A stretch of DNA of 64,000 nucleotides from Eukaryota sp. TZLM1-RC (GCA_040285825.1 JAUPSS010000003.1:682001-746000), one strand, 5' to 3'. Shown: positions 20,323-30,834, counted from the stretch's first letter. Numbers and translations: made by a program. Notes: a model not told the origin generated them from the letters alone.

Positions 20323-20417
20323 CATTATCTCCATTCATACTGTAATATGTCACAGACCACATGTTTAAGGTTCAAGATGTGTATATTTTTTTTAATTTTT
20401 TTATTAAAACCCTATAG

Positions 20418-20560
20418 ATCAACATCTAAAAAATCCATCTCTTCCAAAACAAAAACACTAGCTCCAACTTCTTCATAGTCAGATCCAAAAGAAAGCAAAG
20501 CATCAGAATTGATGCGGCGAGCAGAAAGAGACATAACCAAAGGTTGGGCAATGGAATTAT
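20418..20560 (-). mobile_element. Short LINE 3' end
   Basis: The minus strand encodes the terminal residues SFGSDYEEVGASVFVLEEMDFLDVDL and a stop, homologous to the LINE end at about 45410 (CFVLGEMDFLDVDL). It is a 5'-truncated fragment about 140 bp long. Confidence 0.65.
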
Positions 20561-21960
20561 TTCCACAATAGCATATTGTTTGAAGCATATTGTTTGGGGG
20601 AGTTGTGTTGGGGAAGTTGTGGGGGGAAACTGAAATTTTGAATGTTTGGGGGAATTGTATTCAACATAAAAATCAACCACAAATCAAGATTTCAAAACGT
20701 GAAGTCTTTCATTTCATACTGATCCACAACATGAATCATATTAAGAACAGCATTGACATTACGATTCCATAGACATCCATGAATTTTAATTTTAATTGTG
20801 ATTTAAATGTATGTTTGAGGACCTTAAGATCCTCGCTCTATAGCAAACAAATCCCGATTCCAATTGTACCTCACCAATCTGTTCCCACATGACAAATGCA
20901 CCTCTCAACTGACAACAAAGCTGAACACAACCTCACACCCCTCCAAGTTAATATCAACTTAAACCTCTGCAGAGCAGGAAAAAAATTTCACTCAACCAAA
21001 GTGTTGTTCACTATCCAGGACATCTCAGTGGTGAGTGCAATATCTGACTTATTTGTCAATTATTATTACGACACAATGCAACAACACAACTCACCATTTC
21101 AGCCAAGAGGCCGAAAATAGAATGAGTTTCACATAATGAGAAGTAGAGATTAAATGTAAATAATATTTTCAAGTTAAATCATATCGAAAAAAAGTTAATC
21201 AAGTTAATCGAAAATCATAGAAATAAATAGAAATAAATAGAAATATCAGAAGCTTGATGAATTGCATTCTGAAATTTTGACACAATTTATGAGTAGAATG
21301 CTCCAGATCCCTAATCACGCTTATGTTAGTCCACAGTATGGTAGTTTAGGCTGGACAAAATTCCCAATTAAAACCTCGTGTTCTTTTATTGGTGGATTTA
21401 GAAATGCTATTTTTGAGCTTTGAGAAAGATAGATTGAAAAGATTTATTAGTGACAACCCACAGTTCAACTATTTTTGCATTAAATGAAGAAATTTTCAAT
21501 TTTGAAAATTTAATAAAAAAAATATAAATGTAATAGCAGAAAAAAGTTTAAATCTTCCATAATCACTCAGTGGAAATGTTTCTGAAAAAATTATTTGAAT
21601 TTAAATTACACGCTTCGCACCTTACAACAACAAATGGCCAAAATGTATGATGATGACCTTTTTACAATTATGTGCAGGTCGGTTATCATGATCAGGGTTT
21701 TGTTATTAGTATTTAAAAAAGGTGTATGTGACAATAAGTCATCAGATTCATCACTATTTGAGATCACTGTACCACGAACGTTTGGGCTAGGTGCTAATGA
21801 TGAAGCTTTGTAGCAAAAATGAGATTATATCTGAATATTCCACTTGACCAACTTCAATTGAAAAACCTGCATTTATTCCAAGTCACCTCAGCTCACTTTG
21901 CGACATGCAATGAATTGTCCCAAATTTATCACTTATCGTTCTTCATGACAAGGATCTGTC
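20561..21960. other. AT-rich stretch, no supported gene
   Basis: Only small open frames occur, such as 20896-21120 (74 residues, no family) and 21595-21813. The latter may be LINE-derived, because the next recognisable sequence at 21979 is LINE endonuclease. No RNA gene was recognised. Confidence 0.45.
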
Positions 21961-21978
21961 AGTGACACTGTTTTCAAT

Positions 21979-22344
21979 ATGGCACAAACTGCAAGAATAT
22001 CGTGTATCAAAGAGCCTCTGCTAAAGGAAACACTGTCTCTAAATGATTTTGGTTCTGATGATAGAGGTGATGTATACTGTGATTGGATTGACAACTCGGA
22101 AGCTATTGTTGACTTTGTCTCATGTAATGTTGCAAATGACACTTTGGTTCACAGACGAAAACTTAATCCTGTAAGTGCTCTTGAAGTTAAAGCAAAAGAA
22201 AAAAACAGAAAATATGACAAAGATATCGAAGAAGCTAATGCTGATAGAAATAGATCACTTGCTGTTATTACATTTCCATTTGCTATAAACGGAAGACTAT
22301 CAGTAGAAGCAGGAACTTATTTCAATGATTTCCAAAAAATATAG
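21979..22344 (+). mobile_element. LINE endonuclease-domain fragment
   Basis: A 121-residue frame with LNDFGSDDRGDVYCDWIDNSEAIVDFVSCNVAND and ITFPFAINGRLSVEAG corresponds to the RLE core and following tail of the LINE family. It is more diverged from the other copies. It ends within a few bases of the start of the arrestin-derived duplication at 22351. Confidence 0.7.
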
Positions 22345-22350
22345 TATATA

Positions 22351-22731
22351 GGTAATATGCTTAACGACATGACCGGAGGCCTTTCAAACACTCATATTGA
22401 AGTAAACTCTGGTGAAAGAGGACTGCCTCATGCTAACTCTCAGGTTAGTGTCGATTCTCAGAATGTTGGACAAGCTGCAGGCAATATGCTTGGATCTATG
22501 ATGTCCGCCGCAGCCAATGCGGTACCAAATGTTCACGTTGAAGCTAACTTTGGAACACAAGATCATAATGCTCCTGAAATGTCAACCAGTGGCGAGATGA
22601 ATTTCGGTGGGGAAAACTTTGATGTTGATTTTTCGGGGTCTACCACTACTAATGTAAGTTATGAATCTCTTAGTTCAAAGACTGTTAATGGACAAGTTGT
22701 AGAAGAAAGCCATACTTCTTATTCAAATTAG
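22351..22731 (+). pseudogene. 3' part of the arrestin gene, duplicated
   Basis: The 124-residue frame is almost identical to the C-terminal 124 residues of the arrestin-like gene at 54658-56127; differences include Gly for Arg, His for Arg and Leu for His. The arrestin fold itself is missing, so only the Asn/Ser-rich tail is encoded, preceded by LINE debris. It is the coding end of a larger inverted duplication that continues through the 3' flank to about 31255. Confidence 0.9.
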
Positions 22732-22748
22732 ATTTTTTGTATTATTTT

Positions 22749-23027
22749 GCCTTTTCGATTTTTGGCAACATTGGACAATCCGCCTTGAATTTCATCAATG
22801 ATTTTGGTAATTTATGTCGTTCAAGTGGTAAGAATTTTGCAGAGAATTTATGGAAAAATCGTATCATTTTCGCTTTGTACAGAAGTGTTCCGAAGTACTT
22901 AAGTTTAATGATGTCTAAACTTTATAAGGATTCATCAAGAGTTGGCGTGGAGAATTTAGTTTCTTATGTGTTTTAGTTTGTTTTGTTTTTATTTGATTCT
23001 TTATATAAATAAATAAATAAATAAATA
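22749..23027 (+). mobile_element. 279-bp 5'-truncated LINE with 14-bp target duplication
   Basis: The insert encodes only the last LINE residues (AFSIFGNIGQSALNFINDF to LYKDSSRVGVENLVSYVF) and ends in an (ATAA)n tail. It is bracketed by TTTTGTATTATTTT at 22735-22748 and 23028-23041. The intact inverted copy (54640-54660) has a single uninterrupted version of this target, so insertion by target-primed reverse transcription is directly visible. Confidence 0.9.
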
Positions 23028-23637
23028 TTTTGTATTATTTTTATATACTTTGTTTTAGTATTGTTTTTTATGGTTGATCATTGTTCTATTCTACAATTAC
23101 TTGATCAATGTTATAAGATTGTATATACTATGATCTACATGAATAACACTCATTCAATGTATGCAGTTTGCTTTTATTTCTTTCTAAGCATACATCTTTC
23201 CGATCACACTAAATCAATTGTATTTTTTTATTTAGATAAATTCAGTTGGTTCTATATATAAAATACGTTTTATTAATCAAAAGAACAATTTTTCCTATTA
23301 ATGATCAACATGAAATTTTGAGCTTGTAACACTTTTAAGTCACATCCCATGATGTTGCTTTCATTCTACTCCATCAGACAACCATATACTAGATTCACTA
23401 GCAAAAAGATTACGAGCATTTGAGAGCTTCAGATGCTAGTTTTTACAGATGGTTTCCATTGTAGACTTTGCAATCAGGATGCTACTGACTCCTTTAAATG
23501 GTTTGAAGATTATTACTAACCTTACAATAACTCTTGCATCAGGACTTTGTACAACAAATATTGGTTTTGTTTATGACATTAATTGAATCGGTAGATCAGA
23601 ATCATCTGTCGACTTGCGCTTCCAAATATTGTTTTAT

Positions 23638-23716
23638 TGTTGCCTAAAGTCTATTGTAGTAAAGAAAAGTCTGATTTATTTTCTATTCATATTATATAAG
23701 CCTTAGGGCGCCAACA
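23638..23716 (-). repeat. 3' LTR of retrotransposon B
   Basis: 79 bp, identical to the copy at 30835-30913, with 5-bp inverted ends TGTTG/CAACA. It contains a TATA-like ATTATATAAG segment. Very short for an LTR. Confidence 0.93.
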
Positions 23717-23845
23717 CTGCTTCTTCCCTTTTTCAAAATAAATCAGCTTATATGAATATGAAACTAAAACTATGAACAAATAACTAAATAACTATAATAA
23801 ATACATATAATCGATATACTATAAATAATCGATATAAACTAAGAA

Positions 23846-24973
23846 TTAGCTCCTCTTCCTAATTCTACTACTACGTCTAGGCTTCTTAGAAGGCGTAGAC
23901 TCATTGGAGGTACCTTGTCGTCGACTAGTGGTACGTTTTCCCATTTTCTTATTATCCTTACTAAATAACTTATAAGCTTCTGAGTGTTTAACTGAATGGA
24001 GTGGCTCTTCCGTTGTCTCACCGCCAAACCACTGAACAGTACAGAAACTACCTGAATCAGAGTGGTATTCTGAGAGGATTTTCTCTATAACGTGTTTTTC
24101 GGAATCGCCTGCAGCGACTGCCTTGAGGAACTCACTGTCCTGTGGATTTTCTGCGTTATAGATTTTGCAATCTTTCTTGGCAGCTTTTAATTCTGTGCCA
24201 GTAGTAAGATTCTTCAATATTAAAGTGGATTTGGAAGGAAGGTCAATAACTAAAAATGGTCCATTCCAAGATCCATGCAATTTATTATTTTGCTTGGTTT
24301 TACGTAAGACGTAGTCACCAATATTAAATACTATAAAACACGAATTAGTATTATCTACTGAAGACGGAGTATTTAATGTTTGGTGACGCTCTGCTTCTTC
24401 CCTTTTTTCTTGTAGACGAGTGTTTTTCATTTTGATGTCATCTAATAAAGGGATATTAGTTTCAAATTTGGATAAATTTCCTAATATATTAGCAGGGTCT
24501 GTTCTTGGACTAATCGAAGAACCGAACATGAGTTCGTATGGGGTAAAACCAGTTTTTCTGCTTTTAGTAGAATTTATTAATAGTTGGGATATAGGTACGT
24601 ATGTAGACCAATTTCCGTAATCATTGAAATCTATTAATAGTTTCCTTAAGCATTGAAGAACGTCTCTATGTTTACGTTCTACAAGTCCATTACTTTCTGA
24701 ATAGTGGGGAATTGAGTTACTCATCTCAATCGCTAATCTGTTACACACTATTTTGAAAGTCTCATTGGCGAACTCAGGTCCATTATCACTATGAATTAAC
24801 ATAGGTATGCCAAAGATAGCGCAAACATTCCAAATCAAGGCATCTGCGGTTTCTAAGGCATTGAGTTCTTTTAGAGGGACTAAAATTGTATATCCAGTAA
24901 AAGAGTCTACAAATACTAATAGATATTTATTTCCTTCGTTGTCAGAATTTAGGGGGTCCAATTGTATCGACAT
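23846..24973 (-). CDS. Integrase of retrotransposon B
   Basis: The catalytic core has YLLVFVDSFTGYT near the start, IHSDNGPEFANETF (second aspartate) and HYSESNGLVERKHRD (glutamate); the first aspartate, in LNVDTIGP, is at the end of the preceding frame. A C-terminal domain (FNIGDYVLRKTKQN, LHGSWNGPFLVIDLPSK) and a basic end (KKPRRSSRIRKRS), likely a nuclear localisation signal, follow. The join to the RNase H frame needs removal of one C from a five-C run near 24955. Confidence 0.9.
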   Translation of the reverse strand: MSIQLDPLNSDNEGNKYLLVFVDSFTGYTILVPLKELNALETADALIWNVCAIFGIPMLIHSDNGPEFANETFKIVCNRLAIEMSNSIPHYSESNGLVERKHRDVLQCLRKLLIDFNDYGNWSTYVPISQLLINSTKSRKTGFTPYELMFGSSISPRTDPANILGNLSKFETNIPLLDDIKMKNTRLQEKREEAERHQTLNTPSSVDNTNSCFIVFNIGDYVLRKTKQNNKLHGSWNGPFLVIDLPSKSTLILKNLTTGTELKAAKKDCKIYNAENPQDSEFLKAVAAGDSEKHVIEKILSEYHSDSGSFCTVQWFGGETTEEPLHSVKHSEAYKLFSKDNKKMGKRTTSRRQGTSNESTPSKKPRRSSRIRKRS

Positions 24974-25943
24974 TTAATCTGGCAAAAGGACGATCTGCCC
25001 ATAAAGATCCTGTGGAAGGTGTTTTTGATCTTTTAACTGGAGCCGTTTTTTGACAAGTTGGGCATCTTTTGACATGATTAATAAGGTCCTTTCTCATATT
25101 GGGCCAGTAGAAATCACTTTTGGACAGTTTGTGTAAACTATCGTTTTTGCTGGGGTGACCAGATTGAACCAAACCATGTATTAATAATAGTGCCTGTTTT
25201 CTGAGGCTCTTTGGAATCAAAATTTTGTTTTTATTATTTTTCCAAATTTGAGTGTTTACATCTAGAATTGCGTTATCAAATAAAGAGTCGTTGTTGTTTT
25301 TGGCTATTTGTTGTTCAGATCTTATCTTAGACAGCCAAGAAGAAAAAATAGGTAGGTCTTGGTGTCTACTTAGAGATGAGATTGAAGGGATGTCTTCAAG
25401 ATCCGAATCAGAATCATCGTCTAGTGGAGGTATCTCGTAATTTGAAAGTAAAGTGTCTGGTATATTTATACTACAAATAGAAGGAGTTTCCTCGTTTTGA
25501 TCCAAATCAATATTCCTCGATAACATATCTGCCCAATGGTTGTCTTCACCAGGTTCGTGGACTATGTCAAAGTCGAATTCAGATAGTATCGGCAGCCATC
25601 TCTTTACAATTCCATTTTTCTCTGGGGCTGTAGCCAGGAATGCAATGTTTTTATGATCTGTGAAAATTGTTAAATGTCTAGTTAACAAGTAGCTTTCTAA
25701 ACAACTTTCAGTTAAAATCAGAAGTATTGCGTATAATTCTTTTTGTAAGGTGGACCATTTTCTTTGTGTTTCTGTAAGTAATCTACTATAGAATGACAAA
25801 GGTTTCACTTTCCTTTTATTTAGCGGGGTTCCTGCAGGGGAGTAGGGTTCAATTTCTTGCCAAATAACACCTCCTACTGCTACATCTGAAGCGTCAGTAC
25901 TTATCAATACTCGCTTGCCCGGAGCTGGTAATTCAAGGGGCAT
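24942..25943 (-). CDS. RNase H and integrase zinc finger of retrotransposon B
   Basis: RNase H motifs ISTDASDVAVGGVIWQ, KELYAILLILTES and FTDHKNIAFL are present, followed by a tether with acidic stretches and the integrase HHCC finger (HGLVQSGHPS, then CPTCQKTAPV). The frame ends in NVDTIGPPKF, where a five-C run shifts into the integrase frame. It starts inside an overlap with the RT frame near 25950, the result of one extra A in a five-A run. Confidence 0.9.
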   Translation of the reverse strand: MPLELPAPGKRVLISTDASDVAVGGVIWQEIEPYSPAGTPLNKRKVKPLSFYSRLLTETQRKWSTLQKELYAILLILTESCLESYLLTRHLTIFTDHKNIAFLATAPEKNGIVKRWLPILSEFDFDIVHEPGEDNHWADMLSRNIDLDQNEETPSICSINIPDTLLSNYEIPPLDDDSDSDLEDIPSISSLSRHQDLPIFSSWLSKIRSEQQIAKNNNDSLFDNAILDVNTQIWKNNKNKILIPKSLRKQALLLIHGLVQSGHPSKNDSLHKLSKSDFYWPNMRKDLINHVKRCPTCQKTAPVKRSKTPSTGSLWADRPFARLNVDTIGPPKF

Positions 25944-27069
25944 GTGGTTTACTATTAGGTCTTTTTATTTGTTTTAAGTAATCGTCATGCTTGCAAGTCC
26001 ATTTAATTATTCTGGGTTTTCCTTTAATTAGCTCGTTAATTGGAGCAATTAATTCAGAAATACCTGGAAGCCAATCTCTAATATAATTGATGGATCCTAC
26101 CAATGAGCGAACTTCTTTCACTGTTTTTGGTCTAGGGATTCTCATCAAGGCTTCGATTTTTTTCTTACTTATAAATCTAGTTTTATCCTGGAAGGTACTT
26201 CCTAAAATGTCGATAGGGTGTTTTGATGTTACGAATTTACATTTACGTAAGCCTATATTTACACGTCTATTTCTGGCGCATTGGAGGACTCTTTGTAATC
26301 TCTTATAGAAATCTTCGAAAGTCGTTCCAACTATTATGATATCATCAATATATATAAAAACGCCATCAATTTGGAATATTTCCATCATTACATTTTGGAA
26401 AACTGCTGGGATGTTCTTTAATCCGAAGCAAGCTCTTTTAAACATAATTGATCTTCCAGGGATTGAGATTGATGTTTTCTCAATATCCTTCTCAGCAACA
26501 TTCATCTGCCAGAAAGCTTTTGGTAAATCAAGCGTGGCGATGTAATTTGCTCTACTCAAAAATTCTAATATATCACTAATCCTAGGTAGATTAGGCTCTA
26601 CTGAAATCGTATGGGCATTAACTCCATCTTTACCACTAAAGTCTCCAGTTAACCTGGGTTTTTTGCCGTCAGGGTATATAACTAAGACAATAGGAGAGCT
26701 GAATTTATAATTAGATTCAACTGCATAGCCCATTTCGATCAGTTCATCAAATATTTTGTTTGCTATTTCCATTTTGCTGGGATTTAACCGTCTAGCAGGT
26801 TTATGTACTATAGCATTCTCATCTCTAAAGGGGATTGTTAGAGGATTACAATCGATTCCTTTTCTATTAGGAGTTTCACTAAAAACATCGCTGAATAATT
26901 TTAGTAGACTCGTTAATTTTAATTTATTATTACTATCATCTAAATTTATCTCACATCCAGATCTTGCTAATTGCTCCTCAAAATCAGAAGGACTTGGTGA
27001 TTGGTTATCTAAGTTCCCAATCGAATGTTGAGCGATCCTAGAGTCGAATTCTGATTCTGCATTTAGCAA
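25933..27069 (-). CDS. Reverse transcriptase of retrotransposon B
   Basis: Complete RT: PARRLNPSKMEIANKIFDEL (entry), SSPIVLVIYPDGKKPRLTGDFSG, LPRISDILEFLSRANYIATLDLPKAFWQM (motif A), FKRACFGLKNIPAVFQ (motif B), FIYIDDIIIV (catalytic YIDD, motif C), then GLRKCKF and DILGSTF (motifs D, E) and the connection. The RT domain has no internal break. It is continuous with the protease frame except for one extra A in a five-A run near 27127. Confidence 0.93.
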   Translation of the reverse strand: MLNAESEFDSRIAQHSIGNLDNQSPSPSDFEEQLARSGCEINLDDSNNKLKLTSLLKLFSDVFSETPNRKGIDCNPLTIPFRDENAIVHKPARRLNPSKMEIANKIFDELIEMGYAVESNYKFSSPIVLVIYPDGKKPRLTGDFSGKDGVNAHTISVEPNLPRISDILEFLSRANYIATLDLPKAFWQMNVAEKDIEKTSISIPGRSIMFKRACFGLKNIPAVFQNVMMEIFQIDGVFIYIDDIIIVGTTFEDFYKRLQRVLQCARNRRVNIGLRKCKFVTSKHPIDILGSTFQDKTRFISKKKIEALMRIPRPKTVKEVRSLVGSINYIRDWLPGISELIAPINELIKGKPRIIKWTCKHDDYLKQIKRPNSKPHAP

Positions 27070-27106
27070 AGTGCGGTGTTCTTTGTCTAATCTAATGAAA
27101 AGACCA

Positions 27107-30100
27107 TCATCCGTCTGAAGCCCAAGTGCTTTTTAACATGTCTGTCCCTATTAATAATTTGTTCGAACCCGGGATTATGGGAAGAGTATGTTTATAGTGA
27201 ACTTGTTGCGCAATGCTTCCTACGTTGAACGACAGAATACCAGTTGCACTCCCTAGCGATTTTGTGGATACGTTATTAGCTGGTAAGAACTTAATAGTAT
27301 CCTTGCTATTGATTGACATATGGCATTGTTCAGCTAAATCTGCAGTAATAACTGAACAAAACGCAGCCGAATCTATAGTCGCAATCATTTTAATATCATT
27401 TATTGATATCTCCAGTCTTAGAAATGGAGAACGCTGGGACCTGACGTGGTTTTCACTAACCGTAGAATTAATATCAAAAATGCTATTGATATCAGAGCTG
27501 GTTTGGTGAATTTGTAGAGGAATTAAAAGATTTTGTTGAGCTGTTGGAAAGTTGTTGACTGGGTTTCCTAAATCGGTTGTTGATTGGTTGTGATTGATTG
27601 CGTTGATATGTACCCGATTAGGAAAGTTGCCTGTCCTGCTGTTCCGGTTGCTGTTGTTGATCCGTCTGTGAGGAACCGTACTCGAACGGGTCGGTTTTGA
27701 CTCAGTAGGGGATGCGTTTGATGATATGTCCTCTGTTGTGTTTATGTTATGTATAGGTCTGTACTGACCTCTTCCTTTATGACCTCTATAACGGCCTCCA
27801 CGGCCTCTAAATTTGAATCTATGTACACGTCTACCACGGCCACCTCGGCCCCTTTCTACACTGCCTCTACTAGCAGGCGCCTCCTGTTCTCCTAATCTGA
27901 ATCTTTCTTCTTTGGGAACTCTGCTTCTAGCACAACGAGGATCTTTGCATTCGAATACAGTGTGGCCAACAGGATTGTTACCTTCGACGTTGCTGCAGAA
28001 TGTACAGAATTTTGACCCTTCTCGTTCATGCTTTTCAGGGATGTATTTGTGTTGAGGGGTTCCTCTTGACTTTCCACCTGATCGTCTTGCTCGTTTTGTT
28101 GGAGCCTGGGCTGATGGTGTTACTCCTCTTGAGTAAGTTCTCATTGCCGTGAGTCCCAAAGGAATATCTTCTTCGTTAGCCCTGTTCCTTAGTACATCCA
28201 TTGTGGGCTTGTTTCCTGCTGTGTAACACCAAGCGAGGAAATGTCTTCTCGTTGTCGATATCAAATCGAGTAGAGTTGTTCTGTTCGGTGAGTCCCACAA
28301 GGATTCCCTAGTCCATACTGGGAGGAGTTCGCTTGATATAGCAAAGTTATCCAGACCCATAAGGAAGTACTCGGCTATTAGAGCGGGAGATATGGTTATC
28401 AACCCACTGCTTCCTCTAATTAAATCGGGGATGGTTAGGTCGGTCATGTAGGTGGTCATTCTCAAGACGTCTCCAAAATCTTCTACATAACGACCAAACT
28501 CGTTGTCAGCCTCATGCCTATTGTGGATTTTCCTCCAATTTATTCTAGGCTTCATTAGAGCTGTACAAGCCTCATGATATGATGTGAATTGCGTTCTTTT
28601 TAACAGAAATACCATGACGTCGGCGTCGGTATAATCAACACCGAGTAAACCTTGACTCTGCCATCTAGATAGAAGGCTAGGGTCGATCATGCTGGATATT
28701 CCTGTGGGGCAAGTGCTCATCATCATGCTCCTAAATAAATCATAATGGTGGATTGGGGGTCCGAGCTTATCTGTTATAGCTGGATCAATCCTTACCAAAG
28801 GCTGTGTTGTATCCCTGGTGATCTCGTCGCGTATATGTTTGGGGAGATCTTTAATCCTATCTTGGGTTATTTCTGCTTGGCCTTCTCCAAATAGCTGGGT
28901 AGCTATCATAAAGGCTCTGGTCCAATCTGATTGACCTGGGGCTTCGAAGCTTCTATTAACTATCTTTCGCCCGTATTTATCCCAAGTTTGAAATTTTAAA
29001 AGAAAAGCTATGATAGACATTTTGTTAATAGGGTCATCAGCGGATAATCGAGGTCTTTTATAGTCGATATCCTTAGACCGTGGATCAATCTGTCTATGAA
29101 GGCTACTAGCTATGCTCATGTCAATAGCTCTTCTTGAGGATTGTAGGTCCTCAATACGCATAGGTCTATCGGAAGAAGAGTCTCTTACTGAGGGTTGAGG
29201 AGGAGCCGTTTCTCCAACGACTGGCCCGTTCAACTCAATGTCTTCTCCAATTTCACTTTCCATGGGTTGAGAGGAAGTTGGTTCTTCCTGAGGTGCAACG
29301 TCTTGTCTTGTTACAGGTTCCGGGACGTTCACTGTTGGAACATGATCGGGTATGCTGTCGATAGAGCAGACCTGTATTGGTTGGCTTTTTTCAGAAATTA
29401 TAGGGGCTACAACAGGCAGTTTGGGAAGGTGGAGAGATGTGGATGGATCTCCCGTTACCCATTGTCTAAACTCTCGTTGTTTTGTGAACGAGTTACCATG
29501 TTGTTGGGTGTAGTTGTTAGGACGGCTCCTATACGTGGATACAGCTGATCGTTCCGTATGAATGTTATTTAGAGCGTCTGCATCAAACCAGGGGGTTACT
29601 GGTTCAAGCTTGTCTTGTTCACTACTATCCTCCTGCTCCATAAATTCCCTAAAATATGTGGGAGCACCCTCTGTCAGCTCCGTGTAATTATGGATTTCCG
29701 TATCAAAGTTAGGATCAAACCAGGCAGGCAATTTGGATTGTAGGATGTCTTCCGAGTCGGTCCTACTTCTCTGTTCGATGGGGAGAAACCTTATTCTCCT
29801 GCCGTATTGATCTAGGAAGGAGGCCTTCCAATCCAATCTATCTTTGATGGGAAGAGACATCAATTCATTGATTCTCTTGTCCATTCCAGAGATTCTGGGG
29901 CGGCGTTCTGCGTTACGCCCGAATGTCTCTCTACTCAATTTATCGAGTGCCTTTATGAGTTCATTCCTTTCATTGAGGGGAATTTCCAATACCTTTTGGG
30001 TATCCCCAATCATTCCGAGGGTCTGAAAACCAACGTTTCTGCCTCTTTTTTGAACGTAACTCCATAAAGGGGGAAGTTGCTCGAACAGACAGAAATCTGT

Positions 30101-30757
30101 TGGTTCGAGGTAAGCCTCCGCGTCCTCTCTTAATAACTTGTAGAACCCCTCAGAAGAGTCGTCTTCTCCCTCCATTTCATCTAGTTGAGATTGAATTTCT
30201 TCATATTCTCCTAATGGGGAAGACGTGTCTAAGGTGGGATCTCCATCCGTTCCCTTTGAGACAGGTTCTAGAATTGGGAGGGGAGAGGGAGCCAGGTCCG
30301 TTCTCGTTGCCTCTTCCATTGCTTTGAGGGGAGAGGGAGCCGGGTCCGTTCTCGTAACCTCATCTGTTTCTTTTTTCCTGAGGGGAGAGGGAACCGGGTC
30401 CGTTCTCGTTGCCTCATCTGTTTCTTTTTTCCTGAGGGGAGAGGGAGCCGGGTCCGTTCTCGTTGCCTCTTCCATTGCTTTGAGGGGAGAGGGAGCCGGG
30501 TCCGTTCTCGTTACCTCTTCTGTTTCTTTTTTCCTGAGGGGAGAGGGAGCCGGGTCCGTTCTCGTTACCTCTTCTGTTGTTGAAGATGGAGGGACCTCGT
30601 CCACTCTTTCATCTTCTTCTACATTAAGGGAGGGGGAGGTGGGATCCGGGTCCGTTGCCTCGTTGCCCTCTATATCATGTGTATGTGACGCTGGTACCTG
30701 CTGCATATTAAGTGGTGGATTAGAGTCAGAGATATCTGGTTGGGAGATGTCTGACAT
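27107..30757 (-). CDS. Gag-protease polyprotein of retrotransposon B
   Basis: 1216 residues from ATG 30757, about 80 bases after the 5' LTR. The N-terminus holds six near-identical TRTDPAPSPL repeats (DNA 30290-30590) in acidic sequence. A long helical gag-like region follows, then a zinc-knuckle-like CTFCSNVEGNNPVGHTVFEC (H spaced wider than in a retroviral CCHC) and an Arg/Gly-rich stretch (GRGGRGRRVHRFKFRGRGG) suited to RNA binding. The retropepsin-like domain has MIATIDSAAFCSVI in place of D-S/T-G and ends in LLIGTDML. The frame breaks at the end of protease because of one extra A. Confidence 0.88.
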   Translation of the reverse strand: MSDISQPDISDSNPPLNMQQVPASHTHDIEGNEATDPDPTSPSLNVEEDERVDEVPPSSTTEEVTRTDPAPSPLRKKETEEVTRTDPAPSPLKAMEEATRTDPAPSPLRKKETDEATRTDPVPSPLRKKETDEVTRTDPAPSPLKAMEEATRTDLAPSPLPILEPVSKGTDGDPTLDTSSPLGEYEEIQSQLDEMEGEDDSSEGFYKLLREDAEAYLEPTDFCLFEQLPPLWSYVQKRGRNVGFQTLGMIGDTQKVLEIPLNERNELIKALDKLSRETFGRNAERRPRISGMDKRINELMSLPIKDRLDWKASFLDQYGRRIRFLPIEQRSRTDSEDILQSKLPAWFDPNFDTEIHNYTELTEGAPTYFREFMEQEDSSEQDKLEPVTPWFDADALNNIHTERSAVSTYRSRPNNYTQQHGNSFTKQREFRQWVTGDPSTSLHLPKLPVVAPIISEKSQPIQVCSIDSIPDHVPTVNVPEPVTRQDVAPQEEPTSSQPMESEIGEDIELNGPVVGETAPPQPSVRDSSSDRPMRIEDLQSSRRAIDMSIASSLHRQIDPRSKDIDYKRPRLSADDPINKMSIIAFLLKFQTWDKYGRKIVNRSFEAPGQSDWTRAFMIATQLFGEGQAEITQDRIKDLPKHIRDEITRDTTQPLVRIDPAITDKLGPPIHHYDLFRSMMMSTCPTGISSMIDPSLLSRWQSQGLLGVDYTDADVMVFLLKRTQFTSYHEACTALMKPRINWRKIHNRHEADNEFGRYVEDFGDVLRMTTYMTDLTIPDLIRGSSGLITISPALIAEYFLMGLDNFAISSELLPVWTRESLWDSPNRTTLLDLISTTRRHFLAWCYTAGNKPTMDVLRNRANEEDIPLGLTAMRTYSRGVTPSAQAPTKRARRSGGKSRGTPQHKYIPEKHEREGSKFCTFCSNVEGNNPVGHTVFECKDPRCARSRVPKEERFRLGEQEAPASRGSVERGRGGRGRRVHRFKFRGRGGRYRGHKGRGQYRPIHNINTTEDISSNASPTESKPTRSSTVPHRRINNSNRNSRTGNFPNRVHINAINHNQSTTDLGNPVNNFPTAQQNLLIPLQIHQTSSDINSIFDINSTVSENHVRSQRSPFLRLEISINDIKMIATIDSAAFCSVITADLAEQCHMSINSKDTIKFLPANNVSTKSLGSATGILSFNVGSIAQQVHYKHTLPIIPGSNKLLIGTDMLKSTWASDG

Positions 30758-30834
30758 GCTGTAAAGTGTCTGAAGATGTTCGCTAATGCTGAAGTTATGG
30801 TATACCTTTTGACTTTAAAATGGCCAATAATTAT

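Noticed and set aside
20896-21120. 74-residue plus-strand frame as a gene
   Set aside because: No family, no supporting context, composition near background.
30225-30764. Plus-strand frame of 179 residues with repeated GEGAGSVLVASS units
   Set aside because: It is the antisense shadow of the gag minisatellite of element B.
30800-30834. tRNA primer-binding site of element B
   Set aside because: The bases after the 5' LTR do not begin with TGG; a TTGGCC further in is not adjacent. No tRNA match could be argued.
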